DNA from: Paracoccaceae bacterium
GTDB lineage: Bacteria; Pseudomonadota; Alphaproteobacteria; Rhodobacterales; Rhodobacteraceae
Direction: 5' to 3'
Assembly (NCBI GenBank): GCA_016744015.1
Contig: JADGFD010000004.1
Coordinates: 62,001-126,000 of the forward strand
DNA length: 64,000 bases
Shown: positions 9,907-19,778 of the stretch, in pieces
How the letters are laid out: the number at the start of each line of letters is the position of its first letter
How positions within the stretch are numbered: the first letter of the stretch is position 1
Program-made: the position numbers and the translations under genes
The notes under the pieces: generated by a model
Told to the model about the DNA's origin: nothing
Seen by the model: the letters and a program-made list of their open reading frames with translations, nothing else
Database searches by the model: none

Positions 9907-10715
9907 AGAAAGAGCCCGAACTCATCTGCGCGCGCCAGCGTTTCTTCCCGCCCGAGCACCAGTGTTTTACCTGCTTGCACCACCACGCCTGCCAGCCCCG
10001 CAGCTGCGGCAGCGGTAAAGGTTTCTGGCCCGATGGCAGGCATATCAAGGCGCATATCCTGCCCCGGCTTGGGCCGCTTCAAAAGCACCCCTTTGCTGCC
10101 TCTTTTGTCCGGCAAGCGCGCAGGGGTTTTGGCCACAAAGCGCAGCATTGCATCAGTGCCCTGAATACTTTCCAGCCCTAAGCAAAGCCCCTGCGCCACC
10201 ACAGCGCCCTGCCCCACATCAACCGCGCCAAGCGCCGCCACAATGTCACCCGCACGGTCCGCATCCGCACGATCTTCATCACTCGGCTGCGCTTTGGTCA
10301 GAATCCCCACAGTGGCCAACAGCTCCGGCATGGCTTCATGCACCCCGATCACCGTAAACCCTTCTGCCTCAAACAGTGCCGCCACGATCCCGAGCGTGGA
10401 ATTATCGCCGCTCTTCATAGCTTTCATCACCACCGGGGCCAAGCGCAGGCCCGTTGCGTCGAATCGCAGAGGGTTGAGCCGGGGTCGGCCCATAGCCCCG
10501 CCCATCGTGACCGTTGTCACCCCGGCTTTTTTGAGGCTCTTAAACAGCTTTCCGGGTTTTTCAAAAGCCGCAGAAATAAGCGGCTCCCCTGCCGCCCATT
10601 CAAGCTCGATGCCTTCGAATTGCACAATAACATAGCCTTGCTCCCGCGCGGCACAGGCCTCAGCCACCAACCTCGGCAGCGCGCCACTGCCCGCAATAAT
10701 ACCCAGCTTATCCAC
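9894..10715 (-). CDS. lpxI: UDP-2,3-diacylglucosamine pyrophosphatase LpxI
   Basis: 273 residues of the DUF1009/LpxI family, the alphaproteobacterial replacement for LpxH. It hydrolyses UDP-2,3-diacylglucosamine to lipid X and UMP. Typical blocks are LGIIAGSGALPRLVAE at the N-terminus, TVTMGGAMGRP, and near the C-terminus MRLDMPAIGPETF and GLAGVVVQAGKTLV. The position between lpxA and lpxB supports the call. Its start overlaps the lpxA stop by one base. Confidence 0.93.
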   Translation of the reverse strand: MDKLGIIAGSGALPRLVAEACAAREQGYVIVQFEGIELEWAAGEPLISAAFEKPGKLFKSLKKAGVTTVTMGGAMGRPRLNPLRFDATGLRLAPVVMKAMKSGDNSTLGIVAALFEAEGFTVIGVHEAMPELLATVGILTKAQPSDEDRADADRAGDIVAALGAVDVGQGAVVAQGLCLGLESIQGTDAMLRFVAKTPARLPDKRGSKGVLLKRPKPGQDMRLDMPAIGPETFTAAAAAGLAGVVVQAGKTLVLGREETLARADEFGLFLWVR

Positions 10716-11497
10716 TATTTGGCCTTTGGTGTGCAGAAGGAGCGATCGGAATCACTCAAGACAAAATCCAAAATCTCGCGCACTTGCGGGTTTTCGGCCC
10801 GCTCCAGCATACTTTCTGCCCTTGTGCGCAAGGTGCCCTCACCCGAAAACAGCGATTTATAGGCTGCTCTGAGCGCTGAAATCTCGTCGCGCGCCAACCC
10901 GCGGCGCTTAAGCCCGATCAGGTTTAGCCCCGCAAGCCGTGGCCGCTCACCGCTCACCGAGCCATAGGGGATCACATCAGCCACCACCATGGAAAGTGCG
11001 CCAATTATGGCCCCTTCGCCAATGCGTACGAACTGGTGAATGCCTGCCAGCCCGCCAATAATCGCACCATCCCCTACCTCTACATGCCCCGCCAGCGAGG
11101 CATGGTTGGCCACCACCACGCCATTACCTACACGGCAATCATGCCCGACATGGGTGCCGAGCATAAACAAGCAATCATCACCGATTTGCGTTAGCCCGCC
11201 GCCGCCCGCCGTGCCAGGATTGATAGAAACGCTTTCGCGAATCATATTGCGTGCGCCAATACGGAGCCGCGTGCTTTCCCCTGCAAATTTCAGATCTTGC
11301 GGCTGCGAACCGACCGAAGCGAAGGGCCAAATTTCGGTTTCCTCACCAATAACCGTATCGCCAGCAATGGCCACGTGGGAATGCAACCGCACACGCGCGC
11401 CAAGCCGCACACCCGCGCCAACATGGCAAAACGGGCCGATACGGCAGCCAGTGCCAATAACGGCCCCATCTTCAATGATTGCAGAAGGATGTATCAT
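10715..11497 (-). CDS. lpxA: UDP-N-acetylglucosamine O-acyltransferase LpxA
   Basis: 260 residues from the ATG giving MIHPSAIIEDGAVIG. The frame opens 29 codons earlier inside fabZ, but that extension is not LpxA-like and has no role; ATG 11497 overlaps the fabZ stop (ATGA). The protein is a left-handed parallel beta-helix of hexapeptide repeats with the catalytic His in LGTHVGHDC and the IHQFVRIGEGA block; a helical C-terminus follows. LpxA adds the first 3-hydroxyacyl chain in lipid A synthesis. lpxD is not found in this window. Confidence 0.96.
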   Translation of the reverse strand: MIHPSAIIEDGAVIGTGCRIGPFCHVGAGVRLGARVRLHSHVAIAGDTVIGEETEIWPFASVGSQPQDLKFAGESTRLRIGARNMIRESVSINPGTAGGGGLTQIGDDCLFMLGTHVGHDCRVGNGVVVANHASLAGHVEVGDGAIIGGLAGIHQFVRIGEGAIIGALSMVVADVIPYGSVSGERPRLAGLNLIGLKRRGLARDEISALRAAYKSLFSGEGTLRTRAESMLERAENPQVREILDFVLSDSDRSFCTPKAK

Positions 11498-11964
11498 CCT
11501 TCTTTTGGCAGCACGATCATGGCTGTAAACTCGGCTTCGGCAACGAGTTTGCCCTCCACAATCGCCTCGCCGCGGAATTTCCAAACCTTGCCACGCTTGC
11601 GCATGAGGTCTACATGCAGTTCTAGCTGGTCGCCTGGTTCCACAAGCTTGCGAAATTTTGTTGCTTCGAGTGACATAAAATAAACCAGTGGGTTTTTCCC
11701 TGCCAGTTCAAGAGTTTCCACGACCAACGCTGAGGCCGTTTGCGCCATGGCTTCAACGATCAATACGCCCGGGAACACAGGCTTATCAGGGAAGTGACCC
11801 TGAAATATGTCCTCATTTGCCGTTACATTTTTAATACCAACCGCACTTTGCCCCAGCACAACATCGCGCATCTTGTCGATATAAAGAAAAGGGTAGCGGT
11901 GGGGCAAAAGCTCTTTCACACGATGAATATCAAAGGAAAGGGGCTCGGCTGTGGTCTCATTCAT
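11494..11964 (-). CDS. fabZ: 3-hydroxyacyl-ACP dehydratase FabZ
   Basis: 156 residues, a hot-dog-fold dehydratase of fatty acid elongation. The catalytic His is in LLPHRYPFLYID and the catalytic Glu in GHFPDKPVFPGVLIVEAMAQ. It competes with LpxA for the same 3-hydroxyacyl-ACP pool, which explains the conserved linkage. It overlaps lpxA by 4 nt and ompH by 8 nt, so the four are tightly coupled. Confidence 0.97.
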   Translation of the reverse strand: MNETTAEPLSFDIHRVKELLPHRYPFLYIDKMRDVVLGQSAVGIKNVTANEDIFQGHFPDKPVFPGVLIVEAMAQTASALVVETLELAGKNPLVYFMSLEATKFRKLVEPGDQLELHVDLMRKRGKVWKFRGEAIVEGKLVAEAEFTAMIVLPKEG

Positions 11965-12535
11965 TTGGCGATCCTAACTGGTTTATCATATCCGGGTTTT
12001 CGCTATAAGCTTTATCCAGAAATTCAATGGCTTCTCTTGTAATATCCAGATTGCGATCAAACAAGAGCGCAGAACGGCGATCAATGATTACAGTGGCATT
12101 ATAGCGCTGCATGACCTGCGCCAAAATAGGGGCAATAACCCCAAAAAACGCGCGGCGGCGGGCTTCGATATTGGCGATCAGGTTTGCATCATTGGTTTCT
12201 TGGGCTGCGCGTGCCGCCACCACTTTTTCATCAAAAGCGTCAGCCAAGGCCTGAAATTCTTCGGGTGGGAGCGTATCACGCTGGGCAGTTAAGCGCTGCT
12301 CTTCAGCCACAAAAGCCGCCCCAATGGCGCGGCCCTCTTCAATAAGCGCATCTCGCTCATCCTGTTCGATCTGCAAGATATTTTTACCAAGGGTAGAATT
12401 TGCAAACAGGTCTTCCTGGCTGACAATAAGAATATTGGCCGCCTGAAAAACAGGAAATTCCTGAGCCTTAACCGATGGCACCAGCAGCACCAACCAAAGG
12501 GTAAGCGCCCGCAACATGCCCGTTTTCCCGATCAA
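11957..12535 (-). CDS. OmpH/Skp-family periplasmic chaperone
   Basis: 192 residues. A signal peptide is visible (hydrophobic LRALTLWLVLLVP, cleavage likely after VKA), followed by a long charged helical region (about 60-135, rich in E, Q, A and R) typical of the Skp tentacles, and a conserved C-terminal strand region containing ATVIIDRRSALL. Skp-type proteins hold unfolded outer membrane proteins for BamA. The start overlaps the bamA stop by 4 nt; MLRALT six codons downstream is an alternative start. Sequence similarity in this family is low, so the call leans on architecture and position. Confidence 0.85.
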   Translation of the reverse strand: MIGKTGMLRALTLWLVLLVPSVKAQEFPVFQAANILIVSQEDLFANSTLGKNILQIEQDERDALIEEGRAIGAAFVAEEQRLTAQRDTLPPEEFQALADAFDEKVVAARAAQETNDANLIANIEARRRAFFGVIAPILAQVMQRYNATVIIDRRSALLFDRNLDITREAIEFLDKAYSENPDMINQLGSPNE

Positions 12536-14868
12536 AACGAAGTTTTGACAGAAACACTAAAGGATTGAGTTTCGTCACCCGCCACCGTAAGGAAGGGATT
12601 GGCCCAGTTAAACACAAGCGGCCCAATCGCGGTATCCCAATAAAGCGCAAAGCCAGCCGAAGCACGCAGTTGCGCGGATGTATCTATCGCGCCGCTTGCC
12701 CCCACGGGCGCACCATCCATGCCCCAAACGGAGCCTGCATCTAGGAACAACCCGCCACGAATACCCAGTTCTTGCGGTAGGCCAATAGGGAAGCTGGCAT
12801 CCAGCCGCGCGATGGCATAATAATTGCCGCCCAGCGAGTCATTCACCGTGCCGCCATCATCATCACGCGGGCCTACCCCCCCCACACCAAAGCCGCGGAA
12901 CGAGCCGCCGCCGAGGAAGAAACGGTCCGTTATGCGCGAACCAGCGCCACCATTGCTGTAAAGCGCGCCGCCTTCCAGATCTGCCGAAAAGATCAAAGCT
13001 TCGTCAAACAGGTTAAAATAGCCCTTCGCCCGCGCAGTCGCTTTGGTGTAGTTGGCGGTGCCGCCAAGCCCGGCATACTCAGCGCCAAAGCGCAGGATAT
13101 AGCCAGCACTGGGGTCAATCGGTGAATTCCGACGGTCATGGCTAAGATTAAGCCGCAAGGCAGAGCGCACAACGGTGCCCTCTTCAGCGGTGGTGATCGG
13201 CGAGGTGGTGCCTACAACCGTATCGCGAATTTCTTCTGAAATCAGATCATAGGTGAAGGTCATACGGGTCCGCTCGCTCAGCGGGAATGTCATTGACGGG
13301 CTAAAGCCAATTCCGGTGGTTTGGAACGAGGATTCGCTACGGTCACTCTGGCGGTAAAACACATCAAACCCAGCAGCAAGATCACGGCCAAGGAATTGCG
13401 GCTCTGTAAAGCCAAAGCTGGCAACCTTGTTGGTTTCACCATAGCTCAGGTTGAGGTTGAACCGTTGCCCCCGCCCCAGAAAATTGGATTCCGTAATGCT
13501 GAAGGTGCCGGAAATACCGCTATCGGTTGAGTAACTTGCGCCAAAATTAAACGAGCCAGTGGCTTGGTCGGCCACTTGCACATCCAAAATCACGCTTTCA
13601 GGCGTGGAGCCAGGTCGCGAGGACACTTGAAGCTGCGAAAAGAACCGTAGCGCCCGCAGTGCATTTTCAGCCTGCCGGACTTTGCGCGGGTTAAAAGCAT
13701 CACCTTCTGACATATCGAATTCGCGCCGAATCACACGGTCCAGCGTTTGGCTATTGCCGCGAATATCTATCCGCTCTACATAAATCCGGTTGCCGTTTAC
13801 CAGCTCAAAATTAATGTTAACCGAGCCATCAGCTTCGTTTTTAGTGATGCGCGGAATGGCCCGCAGGAATGGCAGGCCAAGCCGCGTGGCCTCTTCCTCA
13901 ATCGCTTCGACAACCTTTTCAACCTTGGAGCCGCTATAAGTGCGCCCCGAGCGCAACCGCACGAAACGGTTGAAATCCCCAATGTCGACCCCGGCGAGAT
14001 TGGTTGAAACTGAGGCATCGCCAAAATCATACGAGGCACCCTCACGGATAGAATATGTTAAGAAAAACCCGTCACGGTCCAGCGCAAACTCGGATAGGCC
14101 TGCGGTGACTTCAACATCCGGGTAGCCACGATCACGATAGAAGGAAAGCAAGGCTTGTTGGTCGGCGGCAGCGCGCTCGGGGCTATAATTGTCGGAATTA
14201 TAGAGGAAGTTGAGCAGGCCGGATTCACTGCTGGCCACGGTGCGGCGCAAACGCCTGTCAGTGAAAGATTGATTGCCGACAAAATTCACACTCTGGATTT
14301 GTTCGGTGCGCCCCTCGGTGATTTGGAACACCAAGTTGGACCTTCCATCTTCCAGTGGGATGATCAGCGGGGTGACGGTCGCACTATAGCGGCTGCGCTG
14401 TTGGTAGGCTTCAGCAATGCGGCGGGCGTCGGCCTCAATCGTTGGGCGGTCAAGCGGGCGGCGCGTGGCAGAGGTAACAATGGATTGCAAATCAGAATCA
14501 CTGATGCCTTTGTTCCCCTCAAAATTCACAATCGCGATGGTCGGGTTTTCCACAACCGCGATAACAAGTCGCCCTGCGGCCGAGCGGATATCAACATCGG
14601 CAAACAGCCCCGTACCAATCAGCCGGCGGATGGCGGCATTGATATCGGCGGGCGTAAGGGATTGGCTTAAATCCAAGCCCGAGAGCGAGGTCACCGTTTG
14701 GTCTGGGATGCTTTGATTCCCCGAAACAAGGATGGCAGAGAATCGGCCCGAGATTTGCGCAGCGGCAGATTCGGGCAGAGCCGTGGTGATAGCAAGCGAA
14801 CTAGCACCTAAAAATAGTGAGGTAATTAAACTGCTTACGCGAGTTTTTTGAAGAAAATTCATACGCAT
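12532..14868 (-). CDS. bamA: Outer membrane protein assembly factor BamA
   Basis: 778 residues. A signal peptide (hydrophobic stretch about 12-32, cleavage near ESAAAQ) precedes about five POTRA repeats (about 40-430) and a C-terminal 16-stranded Omp85 barrel ending in aromatic SVKTSF. The conserved loop-6 motif appears as GGGSFRGFGVGGVGPRDD. BamA is the central insertase of the outer membrane. It lies between rseP and ompH in the usual order. Confidence 0.96.
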   Translation of the reverse strand: MRMNFLQKTRVSSLITSLFLGASSLAITTALPESAAAQISGRFSAILVSGNQSIPDQTVTSLSGLDLSQSLTPADINAAIRRLIGTGLFADVDIRSAAGRLVIAVVENPTIAIVNFEGNKGISDSDLQSIVTSATRRPLDRPTIEADARRIAEAYQQRSRYSATVTPLIIPLEDGRSNLVFQITEGRTEQIQSVNFVGNQSFTDRRLRRTVASSESGLLNFLYNSDNYSPERAAADQQALLSFYRDRGYPDVEVTAGLSEFALDRDGFFLTYSIREGASYDFGDASVSTNLAGVDIGDFNRFVRLRSGRTYSGSKVEKVVEAIEEEATRLGLPFLRAIPRITKNEADGSVNINFELVNGNRIYVERIDIRGNSQTLDRVIRREFDMSEGDAFNPRKVRQAENALRALRFFSQLQVSSRPGSTPESVILDVQVADQATGSFNFGASYSTDSGISGTFSITESNFLGRGQRFNLNLSYGETNKVASFGFTEPQFLGRDLAAGFDVFYRQSDRSESSFQTTGIGFSPSMTFPLSERTRMTFTYDLISEEIRDTVVGTTSPITTAEEGTVVRSALRLNLSHDRRNSPIDPSAGYILRFGAEYAGLGGTANYTKATARAKGYFNLFDEALIFSADLEGGALYSNGGAGSRITDRFFLGGGSFRGFGVGGVGPRDDDGGTVNDSLGGNYYAIARLDASFPIGLPQELGIRGGLFLDAGSVWGMDGAPVGASGAIDTSAQLRASAGFALYWDTAIGPLVFNWANPFLTVAGDETQSFSVSVKTSF

Positions 14869-14927
14869 TATCCGATAACCTAACCTGTCCCAAACCGGAC
14901 GAATCCGGTTAATGTATTACTTGAGGA

Positions 14928-16274
14928 TTAAAGTCGCATAATGTCGTTATAGGATGCAAGCAACATCATAGAAAGAAGCAAAACCATGCCTATAACCATC
15001 GCTATCTGCATGAAGATCGGGTTGGGAGGCTTGCCCCGCAATGCTTCATAAACATAGGTAACAAGGTGCCCGCCATCGAGCACTGGGATTGGCAGAAGAT
15101 TTAGAAACCCGATGCCAGTAGAGATCATAGCGATCAAAGCAATAAAATCAAACCAGCTTACCTCGATCACAATACCAGACATTCGCGCTATCCCGATTGG
15201 TCCTTGTAAGTTTTTGACCGATAGATTTCCCAAAACCATATGCTTAAAAGAGCTGTATGAACCATGAATAACATCCCAGACCCGCTCAGCACCAAATTGA
15301 AGCGCGTATAACGGAGAGGGGGTTTTGTTGCGTTCCTGTTCAAAATAGTAGCCAAGATTCACCCCAATCAGAAGTGCTGGCTCAAAGCCGCCCTGCCCAT
15401 CTGGAGTGTCCATAAATTCTGGTGTCATCGAGAGGTTGACCTCGGTTCCGTTCCGCCAGATTTTGAGAGAAACCGATTGATGTTCCGAGGCTGTTACAAG
15501 AGTTTTAAGCTGGTTAAAACTACTAATCTCCTGCCCATCAACAGCGATGATAACATCACCCATTTTAATGCCAGCATTATAGGCAGGAGTAAAAGGCATA
15601 ACGTTGCTGATATAGGGTGTGGCTGGATAAGGCGCGTTGATAGTCAGCAAGCTTTCCCCCCGCAATACGTCCAATTCCATTGGGCTGTAATCTGTGCCTA
15701 GACTAATCTCCGCAAGGGTAGAATAAAGCTCCTCATAGGTGCTAATTTGAATGCCATTTATCGACGTTACAACATCTCCCTTTTGCATCTCGTTTTCATA
15801 AGGTAGAGGGATGATCTCACCAATGGTTGGACGATCAGAAGGCAGCCCCATCCACATAGCTAAACCGGCAAATATCAACAGAGAAAGAATAAAATTAAAT
15901 ACTGGCCCTGCCAGCACAGTTAGAAATCGCCTCCAAATTTTGGCTGCCGGAAAGCTGCGGCGGCGATCATAATCGCTCATATTGTCCATAGCCTCGGATG
16001 CGCCAGTACTGGCGACATCGCGATCACCAAGAAACTTTACGTATCCACCCAGCGGCACGGCGGCCACCTGCCATGTGGTGCCACGTTTATCAACGCGCGA
16101 CCACAGCACAGGCCCAAAGCCAAGCGAAAACACCTCGGCATGAATACCCACCCAACGGCCCACGATATAGTGGCCGTATTCGTGGATAGCGACGATAATG
16201 CCAATCAACAAAACAAAGGCAACAAGCGTTACCAGCGGGCTTCCGATCAGCGGGATATTGGCAAGCCAGTCCAT
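14928..16274 (-). CDS. rseP: Site-2 metalloprotease RseP
   Basis: 448 residues. The zinc site HEYGH is at 31-35 in the first membrane helix, and the third ligand region LDGGH is near 399 in a C-terminal helix. Two PDZ-like segments lie in the periplasmic middle (TSINGIQISTYEEL and IIAVDGQEISSF). RseP cleaves anti-sigma factors and remnant signal peptides in the membrane. It is 10 nt downstream of dxr. The 59-nt gap to bamA shows no obvious terminator. Confidence 0.95.
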   Translation of the reverse strand: MDWLANIPLIGSPLVTLVAFVLLIGIIVAIHEYGHYIVGRWVGIHAEVFSLGFGPVLWSRVDKRGTTWQVAAVPLGGYVKFLGDRDVASTGASEAMDNMSDYDRRRSFPAAKIWRRFLTVLAGPVFNFILSLLIFAGLAMWMGLPSDRPTIGEIIPLPYENEMQKGDVVTSINGIQISTYEELYSTLAEISLGTDYSPMELDVLRGESLLTINAPYPATPYISNVMPFTPAYNAGIKMGDVIIAVDGQEISSFNQLKTLVTASEHQSVSLKIWRNGTEVNLSMTPEFMDTPDGQGGFEPALLIGVNLGYYFEQERNKTPSPLYALQFGAERVWDVIHGSYSSFKHMVLGNLSVKNLQGPIGIARMSGIVIEVSWFDFIALIAMISTGIGFLNLLPIPVLDGGHLVTYVYEALRGKPPNPIFMQIAMVIGMVLLLSMMLLASYNDIMRL

Positions 16275-16283
16275 GGCGGCTCC

Positions 16284-17441
16284 TTATATTCGGGCGTTAA
16301 CCAGCGCGCGGGCTTGGGCATCGGCTGCCAGCACCTTTGCGATGGTGGTTTGGTCTTGGTCGCGGGTGGTTTCTAATTGGGCACTATACAGAGTGTTTTC
16401 AACCATGTCCGCCATATCGAGAAAGCCGATTTTTTTGGCGATAAAGGCATCAAGTGCGGCTTCTTTGGCCGCATTAAATATTGCGCCCGCGTGGCCGCCC
16501 ATGCTCAGGGCCTCACGCGCCAGCCGAAGGGCTGGAAATTTAGCCTCGTCGGGGCTGGTAAAGCTGAGGTTGCCAAGATTGGCAAAATCAAGCGGCGCGA
16601 TGGGGTTGGGCGCACGGGCAGGCCAATGCAGGGCATAGCCGATAGCGCCGCGCATATCGGGGCTGCCCATATGGGCGATGATGGTGTGGTCCACGTATTC
16701 GACCATCGAATGCACAATGGCTTGCGGGTGGACAACCACCTCAATTTGCGAAGGATCGCAGTTGAAAATATATTTGGCTTCAATGACTTCCAAGGCCTTG
16801 TTAAACATAGAAGCAGAATCAATAGATATCCGCTGCCCCATGTTCCACTTGGGGTGATTCACGGCTTGTTCTGGCGTAACGCCCTGCATTTCCGCAGTTG
16901 AAAAATCCTTAAAAGGCCCACCAGTGGCGGTAAGGATCAAGCGTCGCAGCGATTTTTCGTCTTCGCCATTTAGGGCTTGGAAAAGGGCAGAATGCTCGCT
17001 ATCGACAGGCAGCATATGCGTGCCATGCGCTGCACATTCCGCCAGCAGCAGATCTCCGGCGCAAACCATGCTTTCTTTATTCGCCAAGGCCAAAACACCG
17101 CCATGCCGCGCCAGAGCCATAGAGGCCCGCAACCCCGCAGCCCCTACGATCGCCGACATGCCCCAATCAACCTTTCGCGCGGCCGCCTCAGCAATGGCGT
17201 CAGCCCCCGCCGCAACCTCGATGCCGCTTCCTACCAGCGCATCGCGCAGATCGTCCAGCCGCTCCGGCAGGGCTGTAATTGCGATTTCGGCGTTAAATTC
17301 GCGCGCTTGCACAGCCAGCAGGGCAATGTTGCCCGCCCCGCTCAGCGCCACGACATCATAGGCGGCTTTATCTCGCCGGATCAGGTCTAGCGTATTGGTG
17401 CCAATGGAGCCGGTAGCCCCGAAAATACTGATTTTCCGCAT
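16284..17441 (-). CDS. dxr: 1-deoxy-D-xylulose 5-phosphate reductoisomerase
   Basis: 385 residues. The NADPH-binding loop FGATGSIGTN starts at residue 8; DSEHSAL (about 150) and TATGGPF carry the metal and substrate residues, and HPKWNMGQRISIDSASM is the conserved flexible-loop region. The enzyme makes 2-C-methylerythritol 4-phosphate, committing carbon to isoprenoid precursors, including the undecaprenyl carrier made by UppS. It starts 3 nt after the cdsA stop. Confidence 0.97.
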   Translation of the reverse strand: MRKISIFGATGSIGTNTLDLIRRDKAAYDVVALSGAGNIALLAVQAREFNAEIAITALPERLDDLRDALVGSGIEVAAGADAIAEAAARKVDWGMSAIVGAAGLRASMALARHGGVLALANKESMVCAGDLLLAECAAHGTHMLPVDSEHSALFQALNGEDEKSLRRLILTATGGPFKDFSTAEMQGVTPEQAVNHPKWNMGQRISIDSASMFNKALEVIEAKYIFNCDPSQIEVVVHPQAIVHSMVEYVDHTIIAHMGSPDMRGAIGYALHWPARAPNPIAPLDFANLGNLSFTSPDEAKFPALRLAREALSMGGHAGAIFNAAKEAALDAFIAKKIGFLDMADMVENTLYSAQLETTRDQDQTTIAKVLAADAQARALVNARI

Positions 17442-17444
17442 GTT

Positions 17445-18260
17445 TTAGAGCGCCCCAAGCAGGTGCAGCAGCATAAAAAGCGTGGTGGCCGCAAGCAGCC
17501 CGTCAAATCGGTCAAGCAAGCCACCATGACCCGGAATGAGGTTGCTGGAATCTTTGATATTAGCCTTACGCTTTAGCCAACTTTCAAACAGATCTCCGGC
17601 TTGGGCTGCCATCGCGAGCGGAATTGAAAACAACATAATTTCCTGAAAGCCTTGCGTGCCACCAAATGCCCAGTAAACAAAGCCAACGCCAAGCGCCAAG
17701 GCCCAGCCGCCGACAGTACCGGACCACGTTTTATTGGGTGAAATGGCTGGCCAGAACTTTGGCCCGCCAATAATGCGGCCAAAGAAATAGCCGCCGATAT
17801 CAGAGGCCATAACAACGCCCACCAGCCATAGCACGGTGGCCAACCCCTGATGATCCCTTATCACCAGAAGCGCTGCCAAGGGCGTGGCTAGGTAAATCAT
17901 CCCCGTGGCGATCCAAAGCGGGCGTTTATGTTTGATTTGCCACAGAATAACTGCCGCGAGGGCAACGATAGGAAAGGCCCAAAGGAAGCCAAACAAGTTG
18001 GCAGCCACTACGGCCCCCGAGGTGCCCGCCACCATAACCCATAGGCCGATATCTGAATTGGAGGCATCTGGCAGGATCAGCCGCCGAAACTCCCACGCCA
18101 TCAACCCACCGACCACAACCAAAAGCGCGGCTACATAATCGCCGCCCTTCCAAAACACGATGCCCGCAATCGCAGCCATCACAACCGCCGAGGCAATCCG
18201 CACCCAAAGGTCAGCAAAATTGCCAGCGGGTTTTTCGGGGGTTTCGGCAGGGTCGTCCAT
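17445..18260 (-). CDS. cdsA: Phosphatidate cytidylyltransferase CdsA
   Basis: 271 residues with about seven hydrophobic segments. The C-terminal family signature is visible: SWLKRKANIKDSSNLIPGH followed by GGLLDRFDG. CdsA makes CDP-diacylglycerol for phospholipid synthesis in the inner membrane. In most Rhodobacterales uppS lies just before it; here the cdsA ATG directly abuts the frr stop with no space for any other gene. Confidence 0.95.
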   Translation of the reverse strand: MDDPAETPEKPAGNFADLWVRIASAVVMAAIAGIVFWKGGDYVAALLVVVGGLMAWEFRRLILPDASNSDIGLWVMVAGTSGAVVAANLFGFLWAFPIVALAAVILWQIKHKRPLWIATGMIYLATPLAALLVIRDHQGLATVLWLVGVVMASDIGGYFFGRIIGGPKFWPAISPNKTWSGTVGGWALALGVGFVYWAFGGTQGFQEIMLFSIPLAMAAQAGDLFESWLKRKANIKDSSNLIPGHGGLLDRFDGLLAATTLFMLLHLLGAL

Positions 18261-18824
18261 TTATACCTGCATAATCTCGGCTTGTTTACCCTCAAGCGCT
18301 TCATCAATCTTTTTGATGGCGGCGTCTGTGACGTCCTGAATCTCGTCCTGCCAAACCTTCTGGTCATCTTCCGACATCCCATCATTTTTGGCTTTCTTTA
18401 TCTGGTCCATACCATCGCGCCGCACATTGCGCACAGCAATTTTAGCGTTTTCAGCATATTGCCCACACATTTTCGCCATCTCGCGGCGGCGCTCTTCGTT
18501 CAGCTCCGGAATAGGCAGGCGCAGGATTGTGCCGTCCATAACAGGGTTAAGCCCAAGGCCCGAGGTCCGAATGGCTTTATCCACAGCTTCCACCATGGAT
18601 TTATCCCACACATTCACCGTGACCATGCGCGGCTCCGGCACATTAACCGTGGCCACTTGGTTAATCGGTGTGCGTGAGCCATAGGCCTCTACATGCACGG
18701 TATCTAGCATCGAAGCTGACGCGCGGCCCGTGCGCAGCGAAGTAAAATCTCGCCGCATGGCCGCCAACGCACCATCCATGCGCTCGCTCAGGCCATCAAT
18801 ATCAATGTCTATATCGTCTGACAT
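18261..18824 (-). CDS. frr: Ribosome recycling factor
   Basis: 187 residues. Family blocks [29 protein letters not shown], and the C-terminal [13 protein letters not shown] and [15 protein letters not shown] are clear. RRF splits post-termination ribosomes together with EF-G. AAGGAGA lies just upstream of the ATG. It follows pyrH by 12 nt. Confidence 0.97.
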   Translation of the reverse strand: MSDDIDIDIDGLSERMDGALAAMRRDFTSLRTGRASASMLDTVHVEAYGSRTPINQVATVNVPEPRMVTVNVWDKSMVEAVDKAIRTSGLGLNPVMDGTILRLPIPELNEERRREMAKMCGQYAENAKIAVRNVRRDGMDQIKKAKNDGMSEDDQKVWQDEIQDVTDAAIKKIDEALEGKQAEIMQV

Positions 18825-18836
18825 GTTCGTCTCCTT

Positions 18837-19574
18837 TTAACTCGGTATTACGGTGGTAAAGTTGCCTTGGCCAGATAAAATTCCAACCAGCCCCTCCGGG
18901 GAGGCGAGGTCAAACAGCACAATTGGCATGCGATTATCGCGCGCAAGCGCAATGGCCGCCGCGTCCATTACTTTTAGGTTTTTCTGCAAAACCTCGTCAT
19001 ATGTTACGTCTGTATACCGCCTGGCATTCGGGTTGGTTTTGGGGTCACTATCATAAATGCCATCAACCTGCGTGCCTTTATACATGGCCTCGCACTGCAT
19101 TTCAGAGGCCCGCAGCGTGGCGGCTGTATCGGTGGTAAAATAAGGGTTTCCGGTGCCGGCTGCAAAAATGCAAACGCGGCCCTTTTCAAGATGGCGCACC
19201 GCGCGGCGGCGGATATAAGGCTCGCAAACTTGGTCCATCGGAATGGCCGAAATCACGCGGGTAAAAACCCCGAGCGATTCAAGCGCACCCTGCATACCAA
19301 GCGCATTCATAATAGTGCCAAGCATGCCCATATAGTCGGCCGTGGTGCGCTCCATGCCTTGGGCACTGCCCGCCATGCCGCGAAATATGTTGCCGCCACC
19401 GATCACCAGGCAAATCTCAACGCCGGTATCATGCACCTTTTTTATTTCGCTCGCGATGCGCTCAACGGTGGGGGGATGCAGGCCAAACTGGGTATCACCC
19501 ATCAGGGCCTCGCCCGAAATTTTGATGAGCACACGCTTATAAAGCGGTTTGGCGGTCATATCCCCATCCGGCAT
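18837..19574 (-). CDS. pyrH: UMP kinase
   Basis: 245 residues from ATG 19574, which has AGGAGA 9 nt upstream. The frame stays open 26 codons further but without a better ribosome site; MTAKPLYKR five codons in is a second choice. Blocks [20 protein letters not shown] [12 protein letters not shown], and [16 protein letters not shown] are typical of bacterial UMP kinases of the amino-acid-kinase fold. It phosphorylates UMP to UDP. It heads the pyrH-frr-cdsA-dxr-rseP-bamA-ompH-fabZ-lpxA-lpxI-lpxB operon; the promoter should lie in 19575-19778. Confidence 0.97.
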   Translation of the reverse strand: MPDGDMTAKPLYKRVLIKISGEALMGDTQFGLHPPTVERIASEIKKVHDTGVEICLVIGGGNIFRGMAGSAQGMERTTADYMGMLGTIMNALGMQGALESLGVFTRVISAIPMDQVCEPYIRRRAVRHLEKGRVCIFAAGTGNPYFTTDTAATLRASEMQCEAMYKGTQVDGIYDSDPKTNPNARRYTDVTYDEVLQKNLKVMDAAAIALARDNRMPIVLFDLASPEGLVGILSGQGNFTTVIPS

Positions 19575-19778
19575 AGCATCGATTCTCCTGTTGTGGCAAT
19601 TGCCGCAAAATGGCCTAAAATTCCCTTTGGGGCAATGGGAAATAACCACCACGTGCAGGAACCCGCCACAAATAATTTCGCAAATTGCAATTTAGGGCTT
19701 TGTTCACACGGTATACATATGTTTTCATTATGCCTGTTTAAGGTTCCTCAGATTCTGATTCACAAAAGCAGGCCCGCC

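Noticed and set aside
19191..19778. 196-codon extension of the glutamate-synthase-like protein
   Set aside because: It runs antisense through pyrH, has no protein-family likeness and the membrane helix start at 19779 fits the family.
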